A DNA stretch of 64,000 nucleotides from Xiphias gladius. Lineage: Eukaryota; Chordata; Actinopteri; Istiophoriformes; Xiphiidae. Position numbers and translations under genes: made by a program. Numbering within the stretch: position 1 is the first letter of the stretch; every line of letters starts with the position of its first letter. Location: assembly GCF_016859285.1 (NCBI RefSeq), contig NC_053411.1, forward strand, positions 5,484,001 to 5,548,000, in the 5' to 3' direction. Shown here one piece after another: positions 12,826 to 23,539 of this stretch. The notes under the pieces are model-generated. The model worked only from the letters and a program-made list of their open reading frames with translations, did no database searches and had not been told where the DNA came from.

Positions 12826-15325
12826 CTAGGAACCTGTATCTGGTTGAGTGGTGTGTCCAGTGGGGCCACTATTCCCCTCTCCAATTTGATTTAAGCAGTC
12901 ATCAGAATCACAGCATTCACAAAGAGCATTGTCCCCATCTGTGGCACGCCAGCTGAATGACAGGAAAACAGCCTGATTATGCACCTCAGCTGTCACACTC
13001 CAGCTAATAAAATACAATTTACATCAGTGGATGTTAAGCTAAGCTAAATCTGAAAACTGTATAAGACCAAATCATTATGAACTGATTTCAAACAGTTTGG
13101 CAGCCTAACCTGAATGAGGGCCTATGGAAGAAGCAGGCTTTATAAAGGTGGCTATGTGAGTATTGTTTCAGAGTGGCCCTAAGGTGGCAGCTGATGAACA
13201 TCTAGAAAAGAAAGAAAAATTAATAAAAGTACAGTTGATCCAGTATTCAGTTCAGCAATATCATAAATATATTTGGGCATAGTCAATCAAAATGCATTTG
13301 TGAAAGGATAAACAATACACTGCAATAGGAAGAGTTATAAAATGAGTGCAATGAATGACACGAATAGCACCCCTTGTGATAAAATGATGACTCCTATGAC
13401 AATTATCATTCAGAAAGTAATTAACCGGCTACTTTCCAATAAGGTGTTACCTGTTCCCCAGCCTCCTGCTTGAAGTGGAAGGCTTGGAAACTGAAGCACA
13501 GTCTGTTATCTTGCTCCCTGATGAAAAATTTAGATGAAGACCCCGGCAACACACTGTCCATAAGACATCTGTAATGGAGGAGCAACACATCCTCCATGAA
13601 CTGCATCAAATTTAGACATTATGAGTCCCACCTAGCTTTGTTTCCAACCTAGTCAGAAACACTGGAAGATGGCCAGACCTGGCTGAGGACCCATTCAATA
13701 GATTTAGTCTTAGTTAATCTTGAATTTGTGGATTGGTTACTGTGCCATTTAGTAAACTTTCGTTGTGATGTGAGTTTCACCTATTGAACTATCCACAAAT
13801 GAGTATTTTTTTTATTGAGCTACTTATTTTTTTTTAGCCAGAAGGAAAGACTGACCCATGCTTGGTGATAAACTTGTAGCTTGGCAAGGAGAGAGGGTCA
13901 GGCTTTAGCGTGGCAACACAGGAGTCCACATACACAGTGAGAGGATGGTGCAGCGGGGCCTCCACACTGGCCTCCAAAAGCACTGCTTCCCCCTGCTGGT
14001 ACACTGAGGAACTACGTACAGTGGTACAGTCATCTGTGTAAGAGCAGACGATTCATTTTTTTTTCTTCCAGTTCCAATTTCTTAGTAATTAGAAAAAAAT
14101 ATTGCCACCTGCTGTAGTCAGAAATCGTCTACCGATACAGGCAAGATTCAGTAAGATAATAGTTTCACCTGCCATGGTACGAAGGGAGAAGTGCAGGAGA
14201 CCAAAGACACTGATAGTGGATGTCATGGGTAGCCAGGTGGGGGTTAACGGTTCTGCATTCACCGTCTGCTTTCTGTGCTTACACAAAAGTAAGGCACAGG
14301 TTATACAATTACGAGATGCCGGTGGCAGCTCATTACAACCCTTGACTTTGCTCCATTCAAAACAGGAAACTTTTAATGAAGGAAAGTTTGCACTAGGCAC
14401 ATACATGAGGATTCATGCAATGATATGGCATCAGCCTTACCTCTTATAATGGCACTCAATAGGTATGACGGTAGTTGCTCCTCTAACTATTGCGCTCCCT
14501 GAGGAGGTGGGAACCACAGCAGGAAACAGTAACAGCTGGTTGGAATACACAAGCCACTCGCCATGAACCTGGATAGTGAAAATAACGAAGGTGAAACATA
14601 AATTTAAATTTAAAGTATTTCATTAGATTCAGCGCACCATATTGTGGTTTTGATTGTTTTTGATGAAATAATGAATTTCTTATCTGACAATGTCCTATCA
14701 CTGAAAGGATGCGTGTTCAATGAACTTAGTGCCGGCTTTGCGCAGGAACTCGTTACTTTCCTTTGCAGGTTTTCAGCTTCCCCAAACACACCTGACTACC
14801 AGGTGTGCAGTAGACGACACTTTTAATTGGATGCTTGTGAGATTGCCAAAAAAGCTTAAAGCCCAAAGACAGATGGGGCTAATGCACGATCACGAAGAAG
14901 TCATGGCGGGCATTTTGACATGTCACAGTGGGAAAAGGACAGGGGTAAATATGCTCTCTCTACTCAAGATTATTTGAGTTCCCTGACTTTTCCTTGCTGA
15001 CTTCTCCCCCTTTTCTTACACTGGACTCAGCCCCACATTCTTGTAGCCCTGCAGAGATGACCATTGCGCGGTCAGACATGTGGCCCCCGGGTCCGCACGA
15101 CACTTCCTGCGCCGAGTTTGCTCCGAGTCGAAGGTGCTCGGGTCTGAACGGAATCCGTCTCTCCTCGAAAAACCGCCGCGTTACGGTTATCCTCGCTTTG
15201 GCCTCCCCGCATTGCATCTCGAGTCCGACGCCCTCCCGAGCTCTTTCAGCAGAAGGAACGCCGTTCAAAGATAGCACCAGCGCGAGAAGGGGGACGAGGC
15301 CCGTGGATTTCGCCGGGACGGCCAT
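12826..15325 (-). CDS. Zona pellucida sperm-binding protein 3-like, seven coding exons
   Basis: This is an egg-envelope (chorion) structural protein of the ZP3 family. Exons read on the minus strand: 15325-15020, 14568-14441, 14272-14169, 14033-13856, 13568-13451, 13201-13110 and 12952-12826. All have GT/AG borders and matching phases, giving 350 residues. A hydrophobic signal peptide covers about residues 1-26. The four ZP-N cysteines are C39, C77, C97 and C141. ZP3 hallmarks follow: EWLVYSNQLLLFP, IPIECHYKR, LTPTWLPMTSTIS, VDSCVATLKPD, GCLMDS, MFISCHLRAT, KACFF and CECCDSDDC. The sixth exon is only 92 bp and is needed to supply two ZP-C cysteines (MFISC and YKAC). The C-terminus after CECC is only about 25 residues, with no evident transmembrane helix or dibasic furin site. 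Which ZP3 paralogue it is cannot be told. Confidence 0.92.
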
Positions 15326-15951
15326 GTTTTGAGTCGGAAGAGCGCTAACGACCGATTCATTAATTGGCGTTGTCTCGGCCAGGTGTGAGGGGACGTGTCG
15401 GGCACTGGGCAGAGCTTAAACAATGTAAGCCAGAATTACTCAGAAAGGTAAACAGCAATATATTAAGCTACGACTTTCACGGAGGATATGACACACACTA
15501 CAAAATACAGCCAATAGTTAATTCAAGAAAAAAAAGTCGTTGTGCTCATTTCCTGCTCCTCATTACTGCAGCTTTGCAGTAGCGCCATCCCTGCAATTAG
15601 AGACCTAACATTTAATTGTTTTGTTTTTTTCGTTTTCAAATATAAAAAAAAATTGTAAAGAAAAGATTTAACTGATGTTCCAAAATAAACTTCCAAATGG
15701 AAAAAAACAAAAACAAATTATGTTTGCAAGAATCAATCGGAGCGAGCGAAAAGCTCTTGAAGGCATCACCGTCAGCGGGACCAAGGCGGAACTCGAGGGT
15801 TATTGCAAGTGCGCCGTGGGGACGGTTATTACAGTTACACCAGGCGACCGTCGCAGGAATAATCGGTGTGAGGAAGAGCCAGGAAATGTTCTCATTCAAA
15901 TGCATCTGGTTTAATGGGAGATTGTGTGCTCGGTAGAGAGCAATTGTAAGT
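15326..15951. promoter_or_regulatory. Head-to-head spacer between zp3-like and ufsp1
   Basis: About 0.6 kb separates the divergent start codons. CpG dinucleotides are enriched from the zp3 first exon (about 15,050) through about 15,400, then the sequence becomes AT-rich. It probably holds the promoters and 5' UTRs of both genes. No clear TATA box was fixed. A short open frame on the plus strand (about 15,697-15,936) has no similarity I recognise. Confidence 0.4.
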
Positions 15952-16701
15952 ATGGATAAGAATTTTGTAGCAACGGGATCTGAAGAGATTGACTGGGGAG
16001 GAAGTGGAGCTGAAGAGGGGAGGGTAAAGACGAAAAACAAGACCTTATCAAAGAATGTCCACATTGATCTTCCTAATCCACTTATAGATCCCGCAAAATG
16101 TACTCTGGTGAAAGGAGACTATCTATACTTCCATTATGGCTGTGATGGACAGGATGACAGAGGCTGGGGATGTGGCTACCGCACCATTGAGACAATGGCT
16201 TCCTGGCTTTGCCAGAACTGGTCTCCACCTAAGTACCAAAACAGACCCCCACCGAGCCTCCCAGAAATTCAGCAAGCCTTGGTTGCAATGGGAGACAAGC
16301 CAGGCTCCTTCTCCGGCTCCAGGGAGTGGATAGGAACATTTGAAGCCTCCCTGGTCCTCGACTATTTCTATGATGTTCCCTGTAAGTTGGTCCATATTAG
16401 AGGCGGAGAGGCAGAGCTGGAGCGTGTTGCAGTGGAAGAGCTCCATCAGCACTTTGAGAAGCACGGGTCTCCAGTCATGATGGGAGGGGACAGGGACAAT
16501 TCCTCTAAGGGGATATTAGGGGTGTGCACGGGGGACAAGGGGAGCTACTTGCTAGTCGTTGACCCTCACTACTATGGATGTCAGCTGGAGAAGACAGAGC
16601 TGCAGAGGCGAGGGTTGGTAACGTGGAAAAGATTATCATCTCTGGATCAGACCTCATTTTATAATCTGTGTATGCCTCAGACTGCCAAAATAGGAAAGTA
16701 A
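15952..16701 (+). CDS. ufsp1: Ufm1-specific protease 1
   Basis: This is a cysteine protease (family C78) that matures the ubiquitin-like modifier UFM1 and can remove it from targets. The 249-residue frame is intact and intronless, as is typical for ufsp1. The catalytic Cys is in DDRGWGCGYRTIE (C74). A GSREWIGTFEASLVLD segment follows (about residues 122-137). The catalytic Asp and His are in LVVDPHYYG (D204 and H206). The ATG at 15,952 gives an N-terminal extension of about 60 residues before the HYGCDGQDDRGWG core. Human UFSP1 was long annotated as a shorter form lacking the catalytic Cys region; this fish gene has a plain ATG and full catalytic set. A candidate AATAAA lies at 17,218-17,223. 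It is convergent with the ENDOD1-like array. Confidence 0.95.
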   Translation: MDKNFVATGSEEIDWGGSGAEEGRVKTKNKTLSKNVHIDLPNPLIDPAKCTLVKGDYLYFHYGCDGQDDRGWGCGYRTIETMASWLCQNWSPPKYQNRPPPSLPEIQQALVAMGDKPGSFSGSREWIGTFEASLVLDYFYDVPCKLVHIRGGEAELERVAVEELHQHFEKHGSPVMMGGDRDNSSKGILGVCTGDKGSYLLVVDPHYYGCQLEKTELQRRGLVTWKRLSSLDQTSFYNLCMPQTAKIGK

Positions 16702-17737
16702 AATAAGTGGCAGACCCATGTCTGTTTCAGGCTTACAAGTTAATCTTTGTTTGTCAAGATGAACTACAGGAAATTGTGGAATTTTCTCATTTAGATGCAT
16801 TATTAAGTGTCCTATTGGGACAGACAACCTTTGATTTGCATGTATTTTTAAAAGATGAAAGGCCTTCCTGTGGAGGAAATTTATAATTGCAAAGTAGTTA
16901 AAGAACTTCCACATTATTGTTCAATTAAAATCCTGTTAAATTTCCAATTTTCTTTGACATACTTTAAGTGTTTCCCTCAATCTTTTTTTTTTTTCCATGC
17001 TTCAAAATTAAATTAAATTAAATTAGTTCATATTTATTTGTATTACATTAAATTCTTACCATGGTGTGAAATTGCAAATGAAGCCGAATTATCAAAAATT
17101 CTGAACTGGGATTTAAATAGGACATGATTGTTAGTGAGAGTGGTTGTAGCGCTGTACGCTATCAATATTGTGACTATTACAAGAAATTTAATTCACTTTA
17201 GAAATAGCAAATGTAAAAATAAATTCCTTTGGTGACAGTATTTTTTTTTTTTTAATCATTTGACACTGGATTTAATGAACATTTATTGGACTTTAGGCAG
17301 CTAATTTTTAGCTTTAGTTGAAGTAATTTTTCAAACAAAAACGCTAAAGACTATGGTTCCAGCTTCTCAAATGTGAAGATTTGTGCCATTTTTTTGTCTT
17401 ATATAATAGTAAACTGAATATTTTTTCATTTTCAATTAAAAAAAAAAATAAATAAAATAAATTTGCATACATCACATATGGGTTCTGTGATATTGAAATT
17501 GACATTTTTTTTTTTTTTTTTAAATTTTAAATTTTATTTTTTACTATTCCTTCACTTTCACAAATCAAATTAAGAAAATAATCTGCAGAGTAATCGATAA
17601 TAAAATAATTAATGAGACAGACTCTGCAATTCTTCATTTATTGCTTACAATATATAATTTGACCTTTCTATAGTCAAGTGCTAAATTTCTAATACATTGT
17701 AATCTTTCATTATAAGAGAGATCACACCCATTTTATT
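16702..17737. other. ufsp1 3' UTR and convergent intergenic spacer
   Basis: AT-rich, with (AATTA)n-type short repeats near 17,005-17,025 and several poly-A/poly-T tracts. It contains a candidate ufsp1 poly(A) signal at 17,218-17,223. A TTTATT at about 17,637-17,642 could be AATAAA for the minus-strand ENDOD1-like gene. No further gene seen. Confidence 0.5.
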
Positions 17738-19107
17738 TTAGTTATCAGGCACACAGTCATTATAGAAAATCTGGAAGTTCTTGTCCACATTCATCCTCCC
17801 TTTGAGGAACTTCTCCAGGTTCTTGAGAGGTACTTCCACCATGTGGTTGTTGACACGATCGTTCAGCCCATAGGCTCCAAACACAGGGAACTTGTAGCGC
17901 ACAAAATATGGGGCATTTTGGTCAAATGCAGTGCAGCAGTAGGCAGACCACATGTATTCTGGTACAGCCACCCGGTCCAGATTGTTGCGACGGATTGTGT
18001 GCCCGGAGGTGGTGACCCCAGTGACCACGAAGGCTTTGCCACGGCAGTAGTTGTTGAGGCGTTTGCGGATGAGGTCCTGGTGTTCTGCCCAGGGACCCAA
18101 GTTGAACTCCCTGATCTGAGGTACCACATTCGTCAAGCTGTAGGTGGCGGCTTTGTCTAGAGGGTCAGCCTGATGCTCATCAGGATTTAGTTGGCCACGT
18201 TCATACTGAACCACATCAGCGTAGTCCTCTAGGACTGCTTGGGTGTCCTCAAAGTTCATATGCATGCTTGAAGACTGTGGGAAGGGCTCCATGTTACTGC
18301 TGCTTTTTTCTGAAGCTAACTGTAGAGGCAGAGAGAGAAGAAAAAGGCAAAATATTTCTGACAATTCAGTTGACAGTTTTTTTACCCCTGAAAAGTTAAA
18401 GCAGAAAATTAATGGTTTACTCATCATTCAGATGATTTTTCACATTCAGACAATTTGCCATATTCACAAAAAATACTTGCAAGCACATAACTACATTCTA
18501 GAGCATAAAAGATAAAAACACTATCTCATTGAAATACCATTCATAGCCAATAAAGTAGCTTATCTCAAGCTTACTTTGTTGTCTGTACCAACAGTAGTAT
18601 TGCTGCCCCAGGTCTCTTAACTGCTTGTTAGGTGTGAATATATTAAATATTTAGTATACTGTATCTGCATGCACAGGCAAGGCACAATTTATCATGCATT
18701 TGGACTGAAACACAGTGAAAACCGACATAATAAATCTAAAGTAACATTTCGACTTGGATTAATTTTGAAAGAACACTCACCTGAGGCTCATACATCCAAG
18801 GGAAGTCCACCCTCTTCTCCCCATCTGACTTCTTGAATGTATAAGCAGAATAGAACGGGATGTGTTTGTGGGGGTCATACAGCGTGACATAGTGGGGTTT
18901 ATCCCCATACCGCTGGCAGATCCGCTTAAAGGAGTCACCAAGGTAGCCTCGAGGTGGAGTACCCATGTACAGAGAGTCCTTACAGCGTTCCGCATGGTTA
19001 AAGTCCCCCACCACTCCTGCCTGGGTCCCCTGTAGTAACACAGAGGTGAGCATAGTCATAACAGCTGCCAGGTGTACGGCACAGTTTGCAGAAGTACATG
19101 TAATCAT
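17738..19107 (-). CDS. ENDOD1-like secreted NUC-domain protein, copy 1
   Basis: Two exons: 19107-18781 (109 codons, ending WMYEPQ) and 18319-17738, joined in phase 0 with GT/AG borders, giving 302 residues. A hydrophobic signal peptide starts the protein. Exon 1 carries the family pattern CKDSLYMGTPP, ICQRYGDKPHYVTLYD and YSAYTFKKSDG. Exon 2 carries the DNA/RNA non-specific endonuclease core: YERGQLNPDEHQ, TYSLTNVVPQ, FNLGPW, RKRLNNYC and VTGVTTSG, then YMWSAYCC. The usual DRGH motif reads ERGQ, so the general-base His is Gln, although the NVVPQ Gln and the FN Asn are kept. Secretion is inferred from the signal peptide. A nuclease-inactive protein is likely but untested. It is the first of a tandem array on the same strand. 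Confidence 0.88.
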
Positions 19108-20009
19108 GGTAGCTCTTTTCCCTCAGTCTTGCAACTTCTGTGTCCTTTTAGACGTCTCTACTCCTTCTGACTTGTAACACACCTCAGCAAATCCACTATT
19201 GTCTAACAAGTACAGCCTCTGTGTCAGCTCTATCAGACTCAGCATATCCCTTCTTGCTCATCTGTAACTTGAGCAAACTGGTCTCCCATTGTAAAGTATT
19301 TTCCATATATTCAAAGTGCCACGAGTGTCGTAGCAGTAATTCAAAAGAGGTGAATGTTATCTATCATTAAGAGCATTTTATTACTGGGAACTGCAGAGGA
19401 AAATATCACCCTGACTTTTTTGAAAAATTAGACCGCTCCTTCAAGTTGTGCACATAGAGTTTTAGTAATGAGGTTTTGCATTCAGTACTGTTTTTTATTT
19501 ATTTTTTATTTTTTGTTGAGACAGAGGGCTAAAGCGTAAGAGTGAGAATGAAGGAAAGTAAAAAATTCAGGTCAGGAAGAAACTGAATGTACTGCGATGT
19601 CAATCCATTTGTCAGAGGAGACAGATGCTGTAAAAGTATGTTATTGTTTTCATGTAGGCCAGTGGTAAAAAGATCAAAATACAAGGTGAGAAGTATGAAA
19701 TAAATCCCCTAGATCCTAAGAGTGACTTTAAAGTCCTGATTTTAAAGCAGTTTTCATTCCAATGTGTTACTTTTGTGACTAATAAGCAATGCATAAAATA
19801 TCACAAACATGTTCTTGAATATGTCAAAATAAAGGTTCAAAGACAATTTAATAACACAGGGAAAAGGTTTATTACTGCAAGTTAGACAGTTTGTAATTTT
19901 TTTTCCATTTTCACTGAGATTAAAGTCCAGTTATTGCTAAATCAAATGTTGAAAATACAATAAGAGTACTGTTAAACAATTCAGTCTCTAAGTGTGTATT
20001 GTTACTAAT
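19108..20009. other. Spacer between ENDOD1-like copies 1 and 2
   Basis: AT-rich, no gene recognised. It should contain the promoter of copy 1 next to 19,108 and the 3' UTR of copy 2 farther right, but no element could be placed with confidence. Confidence 0.4.
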
Positions 20010-20240
20010 GATACAAATTTAGTGTTTTCTATGACTCAATTAAGCTCCTTCTATGGGCCATAGACCTTTGTAGTAGGAGACATTTTGATATTTCACAGTA
20101 AGAAAAGCATAGGTGTAAATAATAGAATTAATCATGGCTGAATTCCATTTAGCTGCTTCAGTTTCAGGGTCCTGGTTATTTGCATGCTGGCTCACTGTCA
20201 CACTGTAATGACTTACTGGGGCACTTGAATGGAGCCATAG
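20010..20240 (+). repeat. Dispersed teleost repeat, related to a fragment at 14,870-14,960
   Basis: The segment containing gacattttgatatttcacag, gcataggtgtaaataataga, cagtttcagggtcctgg, gctggctcactgtcacactg and cacttgaatggagcc matches a repeat I recall as common in percomorph genomes. A diverged piece (ggcattttgacatgtcacag then a ggggtaaat match) appears at about 14,910-14,955 inside the first intron of the zp3-like gene. The class is unknown; no coding capacity. Confidence 0.5.
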
Positions 20241-20389
20241 TTGACACTTTTACTAAAATCTGTGCTTTCCATACTATGACAAGTCAAAATCTCTGCTTTG
20301 ATGAAGATCTGTTGAACAAGAAGAAACAGAACATGACTAAGATAATAAAGGCACAATGGCACATAACTGCCTTATAGCTAAATATTTAC

Positions 20390-21472
20390 TTATTTGGTTT
20401 TACTTGCTGGTGGGATACAGTCACTGACAAAGATCTGAAAGTTCTTGTCCACAAAGGTAGTCTTCTTGAGAAACTCCTTCAGCTTCTGGACAGAGATTTC
20501 CACCACTTCGTTGTTCTCCTCCTCATTTAGGCCATAGTGAGCAAAAGCTGGGAATTTATAGCGCTCATTGAAAGGTGCATTGTGGTCGAAGTCAACACAG
20601 CAATAAGCTGACCACAGGTATGTGGGCACTGCAATGCGATTGATGTTTTGCCGGCGGATCATCTTCCCCGAGGTGGTGATACCTGTGACGATGTAAGCTG
20701 TTCCATGGCAGTAGTTGTTAAGCCGCTTGCGGATGATGTGCTCCTGTCTGTTCCAGACTATGTTGCTGAAGTACGGTATCACGGGCACGACATTAGTGAG
20801 GGTGTAGGTGGAGGCCTTGTCATCAGGCTCGTTCTGATGCTCATCTGGATTGAGGGTACCACGTTCGTATAGGATGGCATTTGTATAGTCATCCAGAACA
20901 GCTTGGGCATCTTCAAAATTCATGTGCATGTAACCACGTGGGAAGGGCTGCATCTCATCTGTATCAGAGGACGTGGATAGCTGTGTAGGCAGACAGACAG
21001 AGACAGTGCACCTGAGATGATGACGATAGAACATTTGAATGTGATTGCACACCATCTGCATGTTTTGAAGCTTTTGCACAAGAATACTTGCACAAGAATC
21101 TCAGAACAAAAAACAGCATGCTTTTCATGTTAAAAGACTTTCTTACCACCTCATGTCCAACTGTCTAGTTTTCTTTACCTGAGGTTCATACATCCAAGGC
21201 ACATCCACGCATTTCTCCCCATCTGAGCGTTTGAAGGTGTAGGCAGAGTAGACAGGTATATGGTCCACAATGTTGTACAGCGTCACATAGCGTGGCTTCT
21301 TGTTGTAACGTTGACAAATGAACTGGAGGGAGTGCTGCTCCAGCCCTGTTGGTGGTGTTCCCAGGTAGAGGAATTCTCTGCACTCTGGAGACAGCTCCTT
21401 TTCCACTCTCCCTCTTACCGCTAAAGTTATCATGTTGACAAGCAGGAAAGCTGTCTGCGCCCAAAATGCCAT
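20390..21472 (-). CDS. ENDOD1-like secreted NUC-domain protein, copy 2
   Basis: Two exons: 21472-21179 (98 codons, ending WMYEPQ) and 20980-20390, in phase 0, giving 294 residues. It has a signal peptide (MAFWAQTAFLLVNMITLAV), then CREFLYLGTPPTG, ICQRYNKKPRYVTLY and YSAYTFKRSDGEK. The nuclease core reads YERGTLNPDEHQ, TYTLTNVVPV, YFSNIVW, RKRLNNYCHGTAYIVTG and YLWSAYCC. The catalytic His position is Thr. The PQ Gln is Val, and the Asn expected in the FN..W motif is Ser. Intron position and phase are identical to copies 1 and 3, which shows tandem duplication. Its function is unknown; a catalytically dead secreted protein is the simplest reading. Confidence 0.88.
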
Positions 21473-22029
21473 AGTCAGGAGGTCTCTGATGTCACTCTGA
21501 TGGTGAGATGATATGTTTTCTGTGAGCTGCTATAAATGATGGAATATGTCTCTGCATCTGCCCGTGGAGCTCAGTAAAACGGCTAACTCAAGTTTCATAC
21601 TGTGCTCTCTGTAATCAGGACTCAGTATGCAAAACAATGCACTTCATGCACCTCAGCCGAGGTCCACCCACAGCTAGGGGAACAGCTACAGTACATAGCC
21701 ATGCAGTCCAGCAGTCCCCAAATGTGCAGCATTTTATGTACAAAGATTACCTGAACTACAAGTTGTTTTGTTTTTTTATTAAATATCAGCATCTTGGATT
21801 TAAATCCCTCATTGTCACTCATTGTAAATGTAAAATAGCTTCAATGAATCAGTGGAATAATGACAGGAATTTAAAGGAGAATATAGGGACAAACAAACAG
21901 GACTGATGACCTTTACTCGATAGTACACAGTGGACCTTGACAGAAAACATAACAGGAAAAAGAGGAATGACATGCAAAATCGGTCCCTGGCCAAATTCCG
22001 AATGGGTACATTGCAGTTTTATGTTGTGT

Positions 22030-22455
22030 ATCCTGGAAGTCTATATGCCCACCAGTCTGCCCCATAAAGCCCTAAATGGTGAACAAATATATGTGGCAAT
22101 TTATAAGGCATAGAAAAATCAAAAATCGGTCAGCAGTTGGCTGACCAAAGGTTTTTTAGGTGCAGTCAATCAGCTGGTATTGACCCTGTATACTATGACT
22201 AATTCTATTTAATCCTGTGACTAAACACAGTATGTGCTGCATTGGCAGTAGTTATGGAGCTGTAGACAAATGTTTTACAAATATGGCCGCTTGGGATGTA
22301 CTGAAAATTAGTATCCAGGGGTACATTGTTCAGAGTGTAGATGGAGGTCTCATCCCTTAAACTGGACTGATGCTGGTCAGGGTTTAGCCAGCCCCACATA
22401 GCATTTGACTAAACTACAACAGTGTATCTTCTTCAAACATTGAAGCCATTATTTA
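22030..22455 (-). pseudogene. Decayed ENDOD1-like copy, exon 2 remnant
   Basis: Minus-strand fragments align with exon 2 of the neighbouring copies in order but in shifting frames. A degraded FEEDT start near 22,450 comes first, then LNPDQHQ with YTLNNVPLD (22,300-22,390), an LHNYC piece (about 22,240) and an LWSANC piece followed by LGLYG (about 22,060-22,150). Stops interrupt the frame before LNPDQ, after the NYC region and inside the AYCC equivalent. No exon 1 equivalent was seen to the right. This is a dead fourth member of the array. Confidence 0.75.
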
Positions 22456-23539
22456 GCTGTTAATTTCGTCACAGAGTGATAAACTTATTTAGATGAGCAT
22501 CTTGTCTGACGACGCTCATCTCTTTGACCTTTTGTTGTAAGAACTTTATGATACATTTGAAACAAACTCCTTCCCAAAAATTACATCTCGCAACATAACT
22601 ACAAGGAACTCTGGAAAAACTAAATTCATTAGCAAGTCATAATTTTACAGATTACTTATGAACACAAAGACAGGTTTATAAATACAGGATGATCTTACTA
22701 CAAAACAAGAGATGAGAGACCATAACAAGAAATTTAGTGACACACGAGACTCCATAGAAAGGACATTCTGAACCACAAATCATATTGTGCATGTAACAAA
22801 ACAGCTTTGTTTTTTCTTATTTTATCCACGTCATGTTTTGTTTTTTGTTTTTTTGTTTTTTGTTTACAGATATGTTATTGATCTAAAATATTGTCGGCAA
22901 TCAGTAATCTTTATTTACAGCGTTCAGTAAGGCCCACCGGTCCAAAATGAGGTAGAGTATTTCTCGAACATGGTTTAAAGTTGGTTTGAACACCTGGACC
23001 ATGAAATCCAGATAACCAGAACCGATTGGACTTACATGTTACAAGTTTCTCCTCTTTGAAATACATAGGACATGAATGTATGAATTACCGTAGCATAACA
23101 CAACAATACTAGGTGGGACAAGACAAATAAAGTGAAAAATTAACATCAGGTAATTTTGCCTTGAACTGAGATGCTGGGTTAAAGGGGCACAATTTTGGCT
23201 TAAAAGACATGGCATTTACCAAACAGGGAGGCTTTAATGAAAGACGCTATTGGGTTGCATGATGGAAAATGTAAGTTCTAGTGTTTTGGTAGCTTAGCCT
23301 ATACTTGACAGTAAAGTCAGGATATCTCAGGCTCTGCTGCTCCAATTTAATTTTTTCGATTTGTCTCTGTCAGTCCCACAGCTTTATGGAAGTGAATACT
23401 AAATCACCAGGGTGCCCTTTTATGTGGCCCTTTGGTTGTGTTGGTCTCTTCTAAGGCCCACTCATCCTTACTGCCACTGATGGAGACCATGAATCTGAAC
23501 CTAAGCCTGTCCCGTTAAGGGTGAAATTAAGAGTTTCAT
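22456..23539. other. Spacer between decayed copy and ENDOD1-like copy 3
   Basis: AT-rich with a T/G-rich low-complexity patch at about 22,835-22,865. No gene, and no recognisable exon 1 of the decayed copy, was found. Confidence 0.45.

Noticed and set aside
15636-16064. 142-codon minus-strand frame opposite the ufsp1 start
   Set aside because: It overlaps the real ufsp1 coding start antisense and has no family resemblance.
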